Below are positions 36,193 through 45,524 of a DNA stretch of 64,000 nt, piece by piece (within the stretch, counting starts at the first letter, position 1; each line of letters starts with the position of its first letter). Below the pieces are notes generated by a model, which saw only the letters and a list, made by a program, of their open reading frames with translations, had not been told where the DNA came from and did no database searches. This stretch comes from Conus ventricosus (Eukaryota > Mollusca > Gastropoda > Neogastropoda > Conidae). Location: positions 42,316,701 through 42,380,700 of the forward strand of contig CM031626.1 of the NCBI GenBank assembly GCA_018398815.1, in the 5' to 3' direction. The position numbers and the translations under genes are program-made.

Positions 36193-36318
36193 CTGATTAG
36201 TGGCGCCCCCTTGTCGGCGAGGCGGGATGTGCTGGCCGCTGTCGTGCGGACCTTGCTTGTGCTGTTTGACTTCCTGCTGGAGCTTGTCAATCATCTGGTC
36301 TCGCTTCATCAGCTCCCT
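36193..36318 (-). CDS. DIXDC1: Dixin exon 10, end of main coiled coil
   Basis: It encodes 42 residues: RELMKRDQMIDKLQQEVKQH, then KQGPHDSGQHIPPRRQGGAT and NQ. The first half is a coiled coil equivalent to vertebrate RELEHKDVLLAHCMK; the second half is a flexible basic linker. The acceptor is GTCCCACAG|AGGG and the donor AATCAG|GTGAGG, both phase 0. The pre-acceptor region in the transcript is CA-rich. Confidence 0.9.
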
Positions 36319-36464
36319 CTGTGGGACAACATGCCAGGGCTCAGTGTGTGTGTGTGGTGTGTGTGTGTGTGTGTGTGTGGTGTGTGTGTGTGTGTGGTGT
36401 GTACGTGAGCGTGTGTGTGCATCAGTATGTTTGTGTGTGTGCAGGCACGCATGCTTGCATGTGT

Positions 36465-36524
<60 letters not shown>

Positions 36525-37197
36525 ATGAGTACATGCTTATGTGCATGAGTACATGCGTGCATGCATGTGTATATGCATACAAGCATAAGAGAGTGTGTGT
36601 GTGCACATGCGCGTGCATGTGTGTATGTATGTACGCACATGACCTGCTGCATGTAGAAATAAGGCACGCCAACAACAGCAACACTACCAAAACCAAAGCA
36701 GAGACACCGACATCAAGATCTATGAGAAAAACGCCAACAAAGCCCAAAGCCAGACAAAAACTAAGGAAACTGCTGGGATGGCACCTGGTAAACTGTAGAC
36801 CTCTGCCACGGTCACACAGATGATTTTGCATTATTTTTTGTGCAAAACTTGTCAACAGACAGGCTGAATAACTAACCTGTTGACGCAGATGAAAACAGAG
36901 CCTCCTTGGTGAAGGTAAGATCATAAACATACACATATGCTTGCACACACACACGCACACACACACACACACACACACTTGTACTCATGCATGCATACAC
37001 ACATACACGCACATGCACACACACACACACGCATGCACGCGCGCACACACACACGCACAGACATGCACACACACACGCACACACGCAGACATGTACACAC
37101 ACACACACACATGCACACACACACACATGGGCACACACACATGGGCACACACACACATATATGGACATACAGTCAAACACAGACAGATACACACACA

Positions 37198-37238
<41 letters not shown>

Positions 37239-37263
37239 CACATAACAAGTACTCTTTCTTTAC
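36319..37263 (-). other. Dixin intron 9
   Basis: TG/CA blocks at both ends (36345-36530 as TG, 36940-37238 as CA on the plus strand), with about 300 bp of unique sequence between. In the transcript the CA block precedes the exon 10 acceptor and the UG block follows the exon 9 donor. Confidence 0.9.
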
Positions 37264-37317
37264 CCTCAAACTGCTGATGGTAGTGTCCCGTGATTCCACC
37301 GCCTGTCCCATCTCATT
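37264..37317 (-). CDS. DIXDC1: Dixin exon 9, small coiled-coil exon
   Basis: This is a 54-nt exon coding for NEMGQAVESRDTTISSLR, in place of the vertebrate EYKKELGQKDRLLQQHQAKL segment. The acceptor is TTGACAG|AATG and the donor TTGAGG|GTAAAG, phase 0 to 0. It lies between the 7.8-kb minisatellite-filled intron 8 and a long GT repeat that starts about 25 nt after the donor. It joins in frame to exon 10, giving SSLR-RELMKRD. Confidence 0.78.
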
Positions 37318-37469
37318 CTGTCAACACATACACACAGCAACAATGTCAGCAGCACGCCACACCATCTCTATTCAAGGCTCCCTTCCATGCTGAAAGACCA
37401 AGACCCCCTGGAAACACCTTCTCTCAAGTCACCTGGAGTCTTCGAAGGAGACAAAAATCTCTCAGACTC

Positions 37470-38390
37470 CATCACTCCAAGTCTCAGGGAGTCTCACAGG
37501 GAGACGCAGTCCTGGATTCTTCCTCCCAGTGTCAAACAGTCTTCCAGGGCCACAAAGTCCCCGAGATTTCGTCACTCAAGTCACAGGGAGTCTCACAGGG
37601 AGACGCAGTCCTGGATTCTTCCTCCCAATGTCAAACAGTCTTCCAGGGCCACAAAGTCCCCGAGATTTCGTCACTCAAGTCACAGGGAGTCTCACAGGGA
37701 GACGCAGTCCTGGATTCTTCCTCCCAATGTCAAACAGTCTTCCAGGGCCACAAAGTCCCCGAGATTTCGTCACTCAAGTCACAGGGAGTCTCACAGGGAG
37801 ACGCAGTCCTGGATTCTTCCTCCCAATGTCAAACAGTCTTCCAGGGCCACAAAGTCCCCGAGATTTCGTCACTCAAGTCACAGGGAGTCTCACAGGGAGA
37901 CGCAGTCCTGGATTCTTCCTCCCAATGTCAAACAGTCTTCCAGGGCCACAAAGTCCCCGAGATTTCGTCACTCAAGTCACAGGGAGTCTCACAGGGAGAC
38001 GCAGTCCTGGATTCTTCCTCCCAATGTCAAACAGTCTTCCAGGGCCACAAAGTCCCCGAGATTTCGTCACTCAAGTCACAGGGAGTCTCACAGGGAGACG
38101 CAGTCCTGGATTCTTCCTCCCAATGTCAAACAGTCTTCCAGGGCCACAAAGTCCCGAGATTTCGTCACTCAAGTCACAGGGAGTCTCACAGGGAGACGCA
38201 GTCCTGGATTCTTCCTCCCAATGTCAAACAGTCTTCCAGGGCCACAAAGTCCCCGAGATTTCGTCACTCAAGTCACAGGGAGTCTCACAGGGAGACGCAG
38301 TCCTGGATTCTTCCTCCCAATGTCAAACAGTCTTCCAGGGCCACAAAGTCCCCGAGATTTCGTCACTCAAGTCACAGGGAGTTTTACAGG
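37470..38390. repeat. 99-bp minisatellite, about 9 units
   Basis: Units contain TCACAGGGAGTCTCACAGGG, AGACGCAGTCCTGGATTCTT and CCAGGGCCACAAAGTCC. The unit is 33 codons, so several frames stay open and create false long proteins. One unit has a single-base deletion (AGTCCCGAG) that shifts them. Confidence 0.97.
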
Positions 38391-39060
38391 CAGATACAGT
38401 TCCTGGGATTTCTTCTCCCAAGGCGTAGGGAGTCTTACAGTCAGATACAGTTCCTGGGATTTCTTCTCTCAAGACATAGGGAGTCTTACAGTCAGATACA
38501 GTTCCTGGGATTTCTTCTCTCAAGGGGTAGGGAGTCTTACAGTCAGATACAGTTCCTGGGATTTCTTCTCTCAAGGGGTAGGGAGTCTTACAGTCAGATA
38601 CAGTTCCTGGGATTTCTTCTCTCAAGGCGTAGGGAGTCTTACAGGCAGATACAGTTCCTGGGATTTCTTTTCTCAAGGCGTAGGGAGTCTTACAGGCAGA
38701 TACAGTTCCTGGGATTTCTTCTCCCAAGGCGTAGGGAGTCTTACAGGCAGATACAGTTCCTGGGATTTCTTCTCCTAAGTCACAGGGAGTCTTACAGGCA
38801 GATACAGTTCCTGGGATTTCTTCTCCTAAGTCACAGGGAGTCTTACAGTCAGATACAGTTCCTGGGATTTCTTCTCTCAAGGCGTAGGGAGTCTTACAGG
38901 GAGATACAGTTCCTGGGATTTCTTCTCTCAAGGGGTAGGGAGTCTTACAGGCAGATACAGTTCCTGGGATTTCTTCTCTCAAGGCATAGGGAGTCTTACA
39001 GGCAGATACAGTTCCTGGGATTTCTTCTCCTAAGTCACAGAGAGTCTTATGGGAAGATAC
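38391..39060. repeat. 51-bp minisatellite, about 13 units
   Basis: Units: GGGAGTCTTACAGGCAGATA, CAGTTCCTGGGATTTCTTC, then TCAAGGCGTA or CTAAGTCACA. Shares the GGGAGTCT-ACAG and CAGT-CCTGG-ATTCTTC cores with the 99-bp units. Confidence 0.97.
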
Positions 39061-39179
39061 AGTCATTGTCTCATTTCAAGTTGCAGAAAGTCTCCAAGGA
39101 AAATACAGTTCCTTCTCTGAAGTGATAGGGAATCCTACAGGGAGGTACCCTCCCCCCCCATTCTCTAACAGTCTTACAG

Positions 39180-39800
39180 GGAGACACAGTCCCTGAGACT
39201 CCAGCAGTCATGTCACAGGGAGTCACAGGGTGTCTTACAGGGAGACACAGGGTGTCTTACAGGGAGTCACAGGGTGTCTTACAGGGGGACACGGTGTCTT
39301 ACAGGGAGTCACAGGGTGTCTTACAGGGAGTCACAGGGTGTCTTACAGGGAGTCACAGGGTGTCTTACAGGGAGTCACAGGGTGTTTTACAGGGAGACAC
39401 AGTCCCTGAGACTCCAGCAGTCATGTCACAGGGTGTCTTACAGGGAGTCACAGGGTGTCTTACAGGGAGTCACAGGGTGTCTTACAGGGAGACACAGGGT
39501 GTCTTACAGGGAGTCACAGGGTGTCTTACAGGGAGACACAGGGTGTTTTACAGGGAGTCACAGGGGTCTTACAGGGAGACACAGGGTGTCTTACAGGGAG
39601 TCACAGGGTGTCTTACAGGGAGTCACAGGGTGTCTTACAGGGAGACACAGGGTGTCTTACAGTGAGTCACAGGGTGTCTTACAGGGAGTCACAGGGTGTC
39701 TTACAGGGAGACACAGGGTGTCTTACAGGGAGTCACAGGGTGTCTTACAGGGAGTCACAGGGTGTCTTACAGGGAGTCACAGGGTGTCTTACAAGGAGAC
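39180..39800. repeat. 21-bp minisatellite, about 27 units
   Basis: Units GGGAGTCACAGGGTGTCTTA + CA, with GGGAGACACAGG variants mixed in. It is a shortened version of the neighbouring 51-bp unit. Degenerate units continue to about 40070. Confidence 0.95.
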
Positions 39801-40073
39801 AAGGTCCTGCTGATCCCTTCTCCAAAGTCACAGAAAGCGTTCATGGGATATTCAGTTAAAGGCCATCTTCCAAGTCGCGGAAAGACTTACAGGGAGATAC
39901 AGTCCCAAGGATTTCTTCACTCAAGACATAGGGAATTCTTACAGAGGGTCAGGGTCCTCAAGATTCCTTCTCCAAAGTCATAGAGAGTCTTAGAGGGAGA
40001 TGCACTTCCTTTGATTTCTTTACTCAAGTTGCTGGGAGTTTGACTGGCAGATACAGTCCCGAGATAAATTCTC

Positions 40074-40683
40074 TTAACCCTTACGCTGGTAGTCACGGCA
40101 AAAGTCGCACCATTACGTCATGCCCGTCACCGGTTGTCGCGACATAAGTCGTCTGTAGGGTGAGCCTTGCAAGCCTAGTTTCACCGACACACACGGATAC
40201 GAAACTATGGCTCAGAGAGAAACTAATTTGTATGAATGACTGAGAGAGCCCAGGAACATGGATTTTCAGCATTTTAGCTTGCTTTATGGTTAGTAGCAGC
40301 TTGTAATGCATAGAGCGACTCGACTTGTCTGGCAAAACAAAAATGGCAGCACCCAACGGAGAACATGATAGAATTAGGAACTTGTTAGATGTTTTTGCCG
40401 AATTTCTTGTGGAAAAAGCAAGTGAAGAAGTTATTGACATTTTTAATGAACTGGTGTGGTGGGTGATAGTTTTGATTTAGATCAAGCACCATGTAATTGT
40501 GATTTTGAGATCAACACAGACAATGACTGGATGAGTGCCTAAGGGCGACAGAAATCTCAAGATCCCATTCAGTGGGGAAGAAAAACTCTGTGTACCACTT
40601 CCAGGTGATCCTAAACCTTTCAAACGTAAATGGGGACAGTGTGGGCTAACTATCACATTTGTTGATAATGACCATTTTGTTTG

Positions 40684-40722
<39 letters not shown>

Positions 40723-41170
40723 CAGCACGAGATTTCAATGGGAAAACTGAACTGTACCTTACTCATTCTCACCTGGATTACCTGCATAGAAGACGGGTAT
40801 AATCCACACTGATTTTCCTTTGAAAAAGGCTGCAACTTATATCTAGATACTGTGGAACATCATTGACTGGATTATTTGTGAAAAAGCTCTTGAGAATGAC
40901 AAGCAGGATGTGCCACCTGTTTTCACCTGTTATTTTCACATTCTGGACAGGTCAGCACCTAATCAAACACTCACAAGCACCCCAGTTCTGTTTTATATTA
41001 TTCTTCATTCAATTACTCACAATTTTCATTCGCATGTCATGTTCAGATACTAACCGTTTTAAAGTTATGCACATTATACAAACGTAACTATTTTTTTTCA
41101 AACTTTCTTCATTAATTCACCAGACAACATACTTAATAGTATATTGTTAAATCACCAGAGCAAGGGTTAA
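40074..41170 (+). mobile_element. piggyBac-like transposon, degraded, inside the minisatellite
   Basis: TTAA at both ends; terminal repeats TTAACCCTTACGCTGGT and TTAACCCTTGCTCTGGT (15 of 17 match). Inside, on the plus strand, a start region MAAPNGEHDRIRNLLDVF and a segment LKIPFSGEEKLCVPLPGDPK resemble the acidic and PF-G-PG-lp-D-P N-terminal region of piggyBac transposases. Stops break it and the catalytic core is absent. It splits two related arrays cleanly. Confidence 0.72.
40343..40750 (+). pseudogene. Remnant of a piggyBac-like transposase N-terminus
   Basis: A first frame of 45 codons starts at 40343 (MAAPNGEHD...) and ends at TAG 40478-40480. A second frame from 40535 has PFSGEEKLCVPLPGDPKPFK, then runs into a GT repeat. 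Together they look like the N-terminus of a DDE transposase of the piggyBac family with the DDD core deleted. Family assignment rests on TTAA ends plus the weak motif. Confidence 0.45.
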
Positions 41171-41174
41171 TATC

Positions 41175-42535
41175 AAGCAGTCTTACAGGAAGACAAAGAC
41201 CCTGAGATTCCTTCCCGCAAGTCACAGGGAGTTTTACTAGGAGATCCCTGGGATTTCTTCTTCGAAGTCATAAAAAGTCTTAAAGGGAGATGCAGCTCCT
41301 GGGATTTCATCTTTGAAGTCATACAAACTCTAAGGAAATACAGCTCCTGGGATTTCATCTTTGAAGTCATACAAACTCTAAGGAAATACAGCTCCTAGAA
41401 TTTCTTCTTTGAAGTCATACAAACTCTTAAAGAGAGATACAGTGCCTGGAATTTCTTCTTTGAAGTCATACAAACTCTTAAAGGGAGATGCAGCTCCTGG
41501 GATTTCTTTGAAGTCATACAAACTCTTAAAAGGAGATGCAGCTCCTGGGATTTCTTCTTTAAGTCATACAAACTCTTAAGGGGAGATGCAGCTCCTAGGA
41601 TTTCTTCTTTAAGTCATACAAACTCTTAAAGGGAGATGCAGCTCCTGGGATTTCTTCTTTAAGTCATACAAACTCTTAAAGGGAGATGCAGCTCCTGGGA
41701 TTTCTTCTTTTAAGTCATACAAACTCTTAAAGGGAGATGCAGCTCCTGGGATTTCTTCTTTGAAGTCGTACAAACAATTAAAGAGAGATGCAGCTCCTGG
41801 GATTTCTTTGAAGTCATGCAAACTCTTAAGGGAGATGCAGCTCCTGGGATTTCTTCTTTAAGTCATACAAACTCTTAAGGGGAGATGCAGCTCCTGGGAT
41901 TTCTTTGAAGTCATACAAACTCTTAAAGGGAGATGCAGCTCCTGGGATTTCTTTGAAGTCATGCAAACTCTTAAAGGGAGATGCAGCTCCTGGGATTTCT
42001 TTGAAGTCATGCAAACTCTTAAGGGAGATGCAGCTCCTGGGATTTCTTTGAAGTCATAAAAACTCTTAAAGGGAGATGCAGCTCCTGGGATTTCTTTGAA
42101 ATCATGCAAACTCTTAAAGGGAGATGCAGCTCCTGGGATTTCTTTGAAGTCATGCAAAACTCTTAAAGGGAGATACAGCTCCTGGGATTTCTTTGAAGTC
42201 ATGCAAACTCTTAAAGGGAGATGCAGCTCCTGGGATTTCTTTGAAGTCATGCAAACTCTTAAAGAGAGATACAGCTCCTGGGATTTCTTTGAAGTCATAC
42301 AAACTCTTAAAGGGAGATGCAGCTCCTGGGATTTCTTTGAAGTCATAAAACTCTTAAAGGGAGATGCAGCTCCTGGGATTTCTTTGAAGTCATACAAACT
42401 CTTAAAGGGAGATGCAGCTCCTGGGATTTCTTTGAAGTCATAAAAACTCTTAAAGGGAGATGCAGCTCTTGGGATTTCTTTGAAGTCATAAAAACTCTTA
42501 AAGGGAGATGCAGCTCCTGGGATTTCTTCTTTCCA
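41175..42535. repeat. 47-bp minisatellite, about 29 units
   Basis: Units AAAGGGAGATGCAGCTCCTG, GGATTTCTTTGAAGTCAT, (A/G)CAAACTCTTA. The CAG-TCCTGGGATTTCTT core is the one in the 51-bp array on the far side of the TTAA element. Confidence 0.97.
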
Positions 42536-43077
42536 GTTGCAGTCAGTTCCTCTGGAAGACTGAGTTCCCACTCACAATACAAAAGTAAGAGGAAGTTGGG
42601 GGTGGGGGTGGAGGGTGGGCTTGCTATTTCTAGTTTTGGATGACTGATTTGGAAGCCTGAAGATTTCAGATGAACCGAGTCTTTCTCACACACACAAAGA
42701 CTCTCACTCCGACATACCACATGTACACACACAAACACCATCATCACAATCTTTCTCACACACACACAAAGACTCGCACTCCGACATACCGCATGTACAC
42801 ACACAAACACCACCATCTTCTCAATTCATTTTCTTAAAAAAAACAAAAAACCTTTCTTCAACTCTTGCTCCTGCAGTGTAACTGGACTTCTGTCACCTGT
42901 AGTAAGCACTAGCAGTTACAGTATCATTCAATCACTACCATGCTTGCATTCTTCCGTCTTCTAGACAGCACTGCAGACACATTCTGGTGAGGGCTGCTGA
43001 TAGTCTGTGTCACACCTGCTGCATGTCAAAGGTGTCCCTACTACTTCAGCTGGCTAGCATGGATACCCTTGGTAAAT

Positions 43078-43836
43078 GGTTAGTTCATCCTCAGCGCTCC
43101 TGCTGGAGCCTTAACTCTCTTGACAAGCAAGCGCCCGCTAGCGCCTGACTGGAAATCACACTGCCAAAAGGCTGAGCGCCTGCCAGCACCTGGTAAAAAC
43201 AGGTGGCAACAGTGGGCGCCACCATATTTCTCGTAGAAAAGGAAGTCTCACAAGAATGTGACTTCCTTTTTCCCTTTACAATCCACTTCCGTTGGCAACA
43301 AACTGTGACTCGATACGTGCCGTAGTTCTTGAGTTATGATCTTTTTTAAGTGTTGTGGTCGAAGTGCTGTTTTTCACCATGGCTAACTTTGATTTCTGGC
43401 ATTCTATCATGGGATTTAGTGATGAAGATGAACTGATTTATACGATTTACGGCATAAGACTTAGTGAAAGTGCAGGATAATGAAGGTGAGAGTGACATAA
43501 ATTTCAAATGGGATGACATTATAGGTATGATGAACAACAATTCATAAGAAGGTGCTGAAGGAGAAGATTTTTTTCCCCTCCGAATAAATAGCTCATGTGA
43601 CATTCTTCAAACTTATTATATAGCAACATATACATTCGTTGCAACTTTCTAAAATCATTTTCATTTCATTATTTCCTTTCCTCTCTTTTAGATTAATTTT
43701 TAAATTGGGTAACCATGTTCAAATTACGGAGTTACTTCTCTTGCTGTAGGTTTTCGGTGTAAGTAAGCACTGGTAAGTGCATACAGAAGAGGGTCAACGG
43801 TTAGTTCATCCTCTGCACTCCTGCTGGAGCCTTAAC
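43078..43836. repeat. 38-bp direct repeats flanking a TTAA element
   Basis: GGTTAGTTCATCCTC-GC-CTC then CTGCTGGAGCCTTAAC occurs at 43078-43115 and at 43799-43836, with two differences. The 687-bp element lies between. Confidence 0.85.
43111..43797. mobile_element. TTAA-type short element, related to the one at 46632
   Basis: Left end TTAACTCTCTTGAC, right end (reverse complement) TTGACCCTCTTCTG. Subterminal sequence ATTACGGAGTTACTT and GTAAGCACT is shared with the element at 46632-47357. A short acidic frame (GFSDEDELIYTI) is like that of the second element. Confidence 0.6.
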
Positions 43837-43960
43837 CTCCTCCAGCCATTCTGTCCTGAGCCAGTCTGCAGACTTCGCTCCAGGTCTTGCCCGCAGCTTT
43901 CACCTCCTCCTCCACCGTTCTTCGGGGCAGAGACAAAGGTTTGGATATCATCCCTGCCCT
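43799..43960 (-). mobile_element. LINE reverse-transcriptase C-terminal fragment
   Basis: In one minus frame it reads KAAGKTWSEVCRLAQDRM. This resembles the G-TW-E-KRLAQDR-W ending common in RTE-type non-LTR retrotransposon proteins. Short, frame-broken. Confidence 0.5.
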
Positions 43961-44166
43961 TTGTGTAAGTTGCTGCGGTTTTCAGTGCCCAGCTCATCAT
44001 CTAAGATTTAACGACTTTCTGAAGATGCTGCTGGCATTTCCACAGTGCTGCCATTTCATACATGGTGGGTCAGCAAAAGGGCTACAACTCTGGACTGACT
44101 AACCGAAACTTGTAATGTTTATGTCTGAATGAAATTAAAACCTCGAAGGTAAAAAAAAAAAAATGC

Positions 44167-44470
44167 ACAACCAGCTGCTGTAGCACAGTGGTTAGTACTG
44201 CGGATTCCCAGCTCCGAGCTCAGAGGTTTGATTTCCATCTGACCCATTCATATTTCTGGAGTTTTTCTGCCCATGACCGGCTCCTACCCTGAGATGAGTT
44301 TGCTATGAGCTCAAGTAAAAAGACTACAATCACACAATCAAGTTTCATCCACTTAATGTATGTGTCTCAGAGAGTGTTGTTCCAATTTCCTACCAACACT
44401 GCAGGTGTCTGTATCTCTCAGGCCTGGTTGATGCCAGGATGTATTATGAAAGAAAACATAGGTCACAGCT
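44167..44470 (+). mobile_element. tRNA-derived SINE, family B
   Basis: Head GTAGCACAGTGGTTAGTACT, a B-box-like AGAGGTTTGATTTCC, then the family body (CAAGTTTCATCCACTTAATG, GCCTGGTTGATGCCAGGATG). Best-preserved plus-strand copy. Confidence 0.85.
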
Positions 44471-44799
44471 CTATCAGGCAGTCTCAGACCAGAATGAAAT
44501 CTCCACAGCCTCATCTTCGTCATCCCCATCCTCATCGATCAGCACAAAGAATAGATCTCAAATTCGGAGTCCCTTCATGCCCTGCTCTCACGGTGACCTC
44601 AGTTTTGATTTCGACTCCATGTCTACACCCAAGGCAAACTCGTGTTGTTGAAGTCACTGGCATCCCGATGTTCACGAGGACTGTCGCCCGATGGATGTGG
44701 TGTCCTCCAGAAGGGCATGTTCAGTCACACTGGCTCTGCAACTCAGCAATCATCATCGTCAGCATGGGGCTTATTCGGTGGTGTCCTGTGTATGCTGGA

Positions 44800-44950
44800 T
44801 CAGAATAGACACTTCTGAACAGATTCGGCAGCAGTGCAGCGTCTCCTTTGGTGGGTTGCCCTATGATGACTTGACAGGCATTCTCCCTGTGGCCTGCCGG
44901 AGCCGAGGCTACCACAAGACAAACCAGGGAACAACTCTGGATGGTTAGCC
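44800..44950 (-). repeat. Dispersed repeat copy, inverted
   Basis: The minus strand reads GGGCAACCCACCAAAGGAGA CGCTGCA, like 28810 and 1955 on the plus strand. Nature unknown. Confidence 0.55.
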
Positions 44951-45079
44951 GAAGTGAGCAACATGGGGGTAATGTTGGAGCGGCACCAAAGATGAAATAG
45001 CACCCAAATATGAAAAACAAAACAAAACAAAAACAAATGACATAGGTGCAGGGGTGAGACAAAAAGGGAGACAACTCAC

Positions 45080-45124
45080 CTTGACTGTATCCACTTGGTC
45101 CTTAAGTTCCTTTTGCAGTGACAC
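45080..45124 (-). CDS. DIXDC1: Dixin exon 8, small coiled-coil exon
   Basis: This is a 45-nt exon coding for VSLQKELKDQVDTVK. It matches the vertebrate VDLQRKLDERNRLLG heptads directly after exon 7's TAEN. The acceptor is GTTACAG|GTGTC and the donor GTCAAG|GTGAGT, phase 0 to 0. Its length is a multiple of three, so skipping it would keep the frame and shorten the coil by about two heptads. Confidence 0.87.
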
Positions 45125-45476
45125 CTGTAACATGCAATTGTTATTGGTTTCGTTTATTTTACTTCTGAAGCTTCACCACACATCTTTTTCTAGCTGATAG
45201 CACTACACTGTAACTGTATTCAAACTGTCAACACAAACATATGTATACAAGTACATTTAGCAGGTAACGTTGCTCTAGGTCTTTAAATGTTTTTTTTTTC
45301 TCCGTCTCTCTCTCACATACATATGCACAGGTAAAATTACTCTATCTCTTTATATGTCTCTGCTTCTCCACACACACACACACACAACACACACACACGA
45401 GTATATACATACACACACAAATACGTAGACACACACATACATACACACACACACACACATGTACACATACACATGT

Positions 45477-45524
<48 letters not shown>

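Larger units (their letters stand above)
37318..45079 (-). other. Dixin intron 8, dominated by minisatellites
   Basis: 37430-42540 is one family of related arrays split by a TTAA element. 42550-43070 has two units of a CACACAAAGACTC-CTCCGACATAC repeat. 43111-43797 is another TTAA element, next to a LINE fragment; 44167-44950 holds a SINE and a dispersed repeat. Confidence 0.85.

Noticed and set aside
36879..36906. Possible 28-nt extra dixin exon (ending CGTCAACAG|GTTAGT)
   Set aside because: No acceptor gives a phase that fits between exons 9 and 10, which already join in frame.
37290..39125. 611-codon open frame on the plus strand, with overlapping long frames
   Set aside because: It is entirely the 99-bp and 51-bp arrays, whose unit lengths are multiples of three, so frames stay open by construction. 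It starts inside dixin exon 9 on the opposite strand and resembles no protein.
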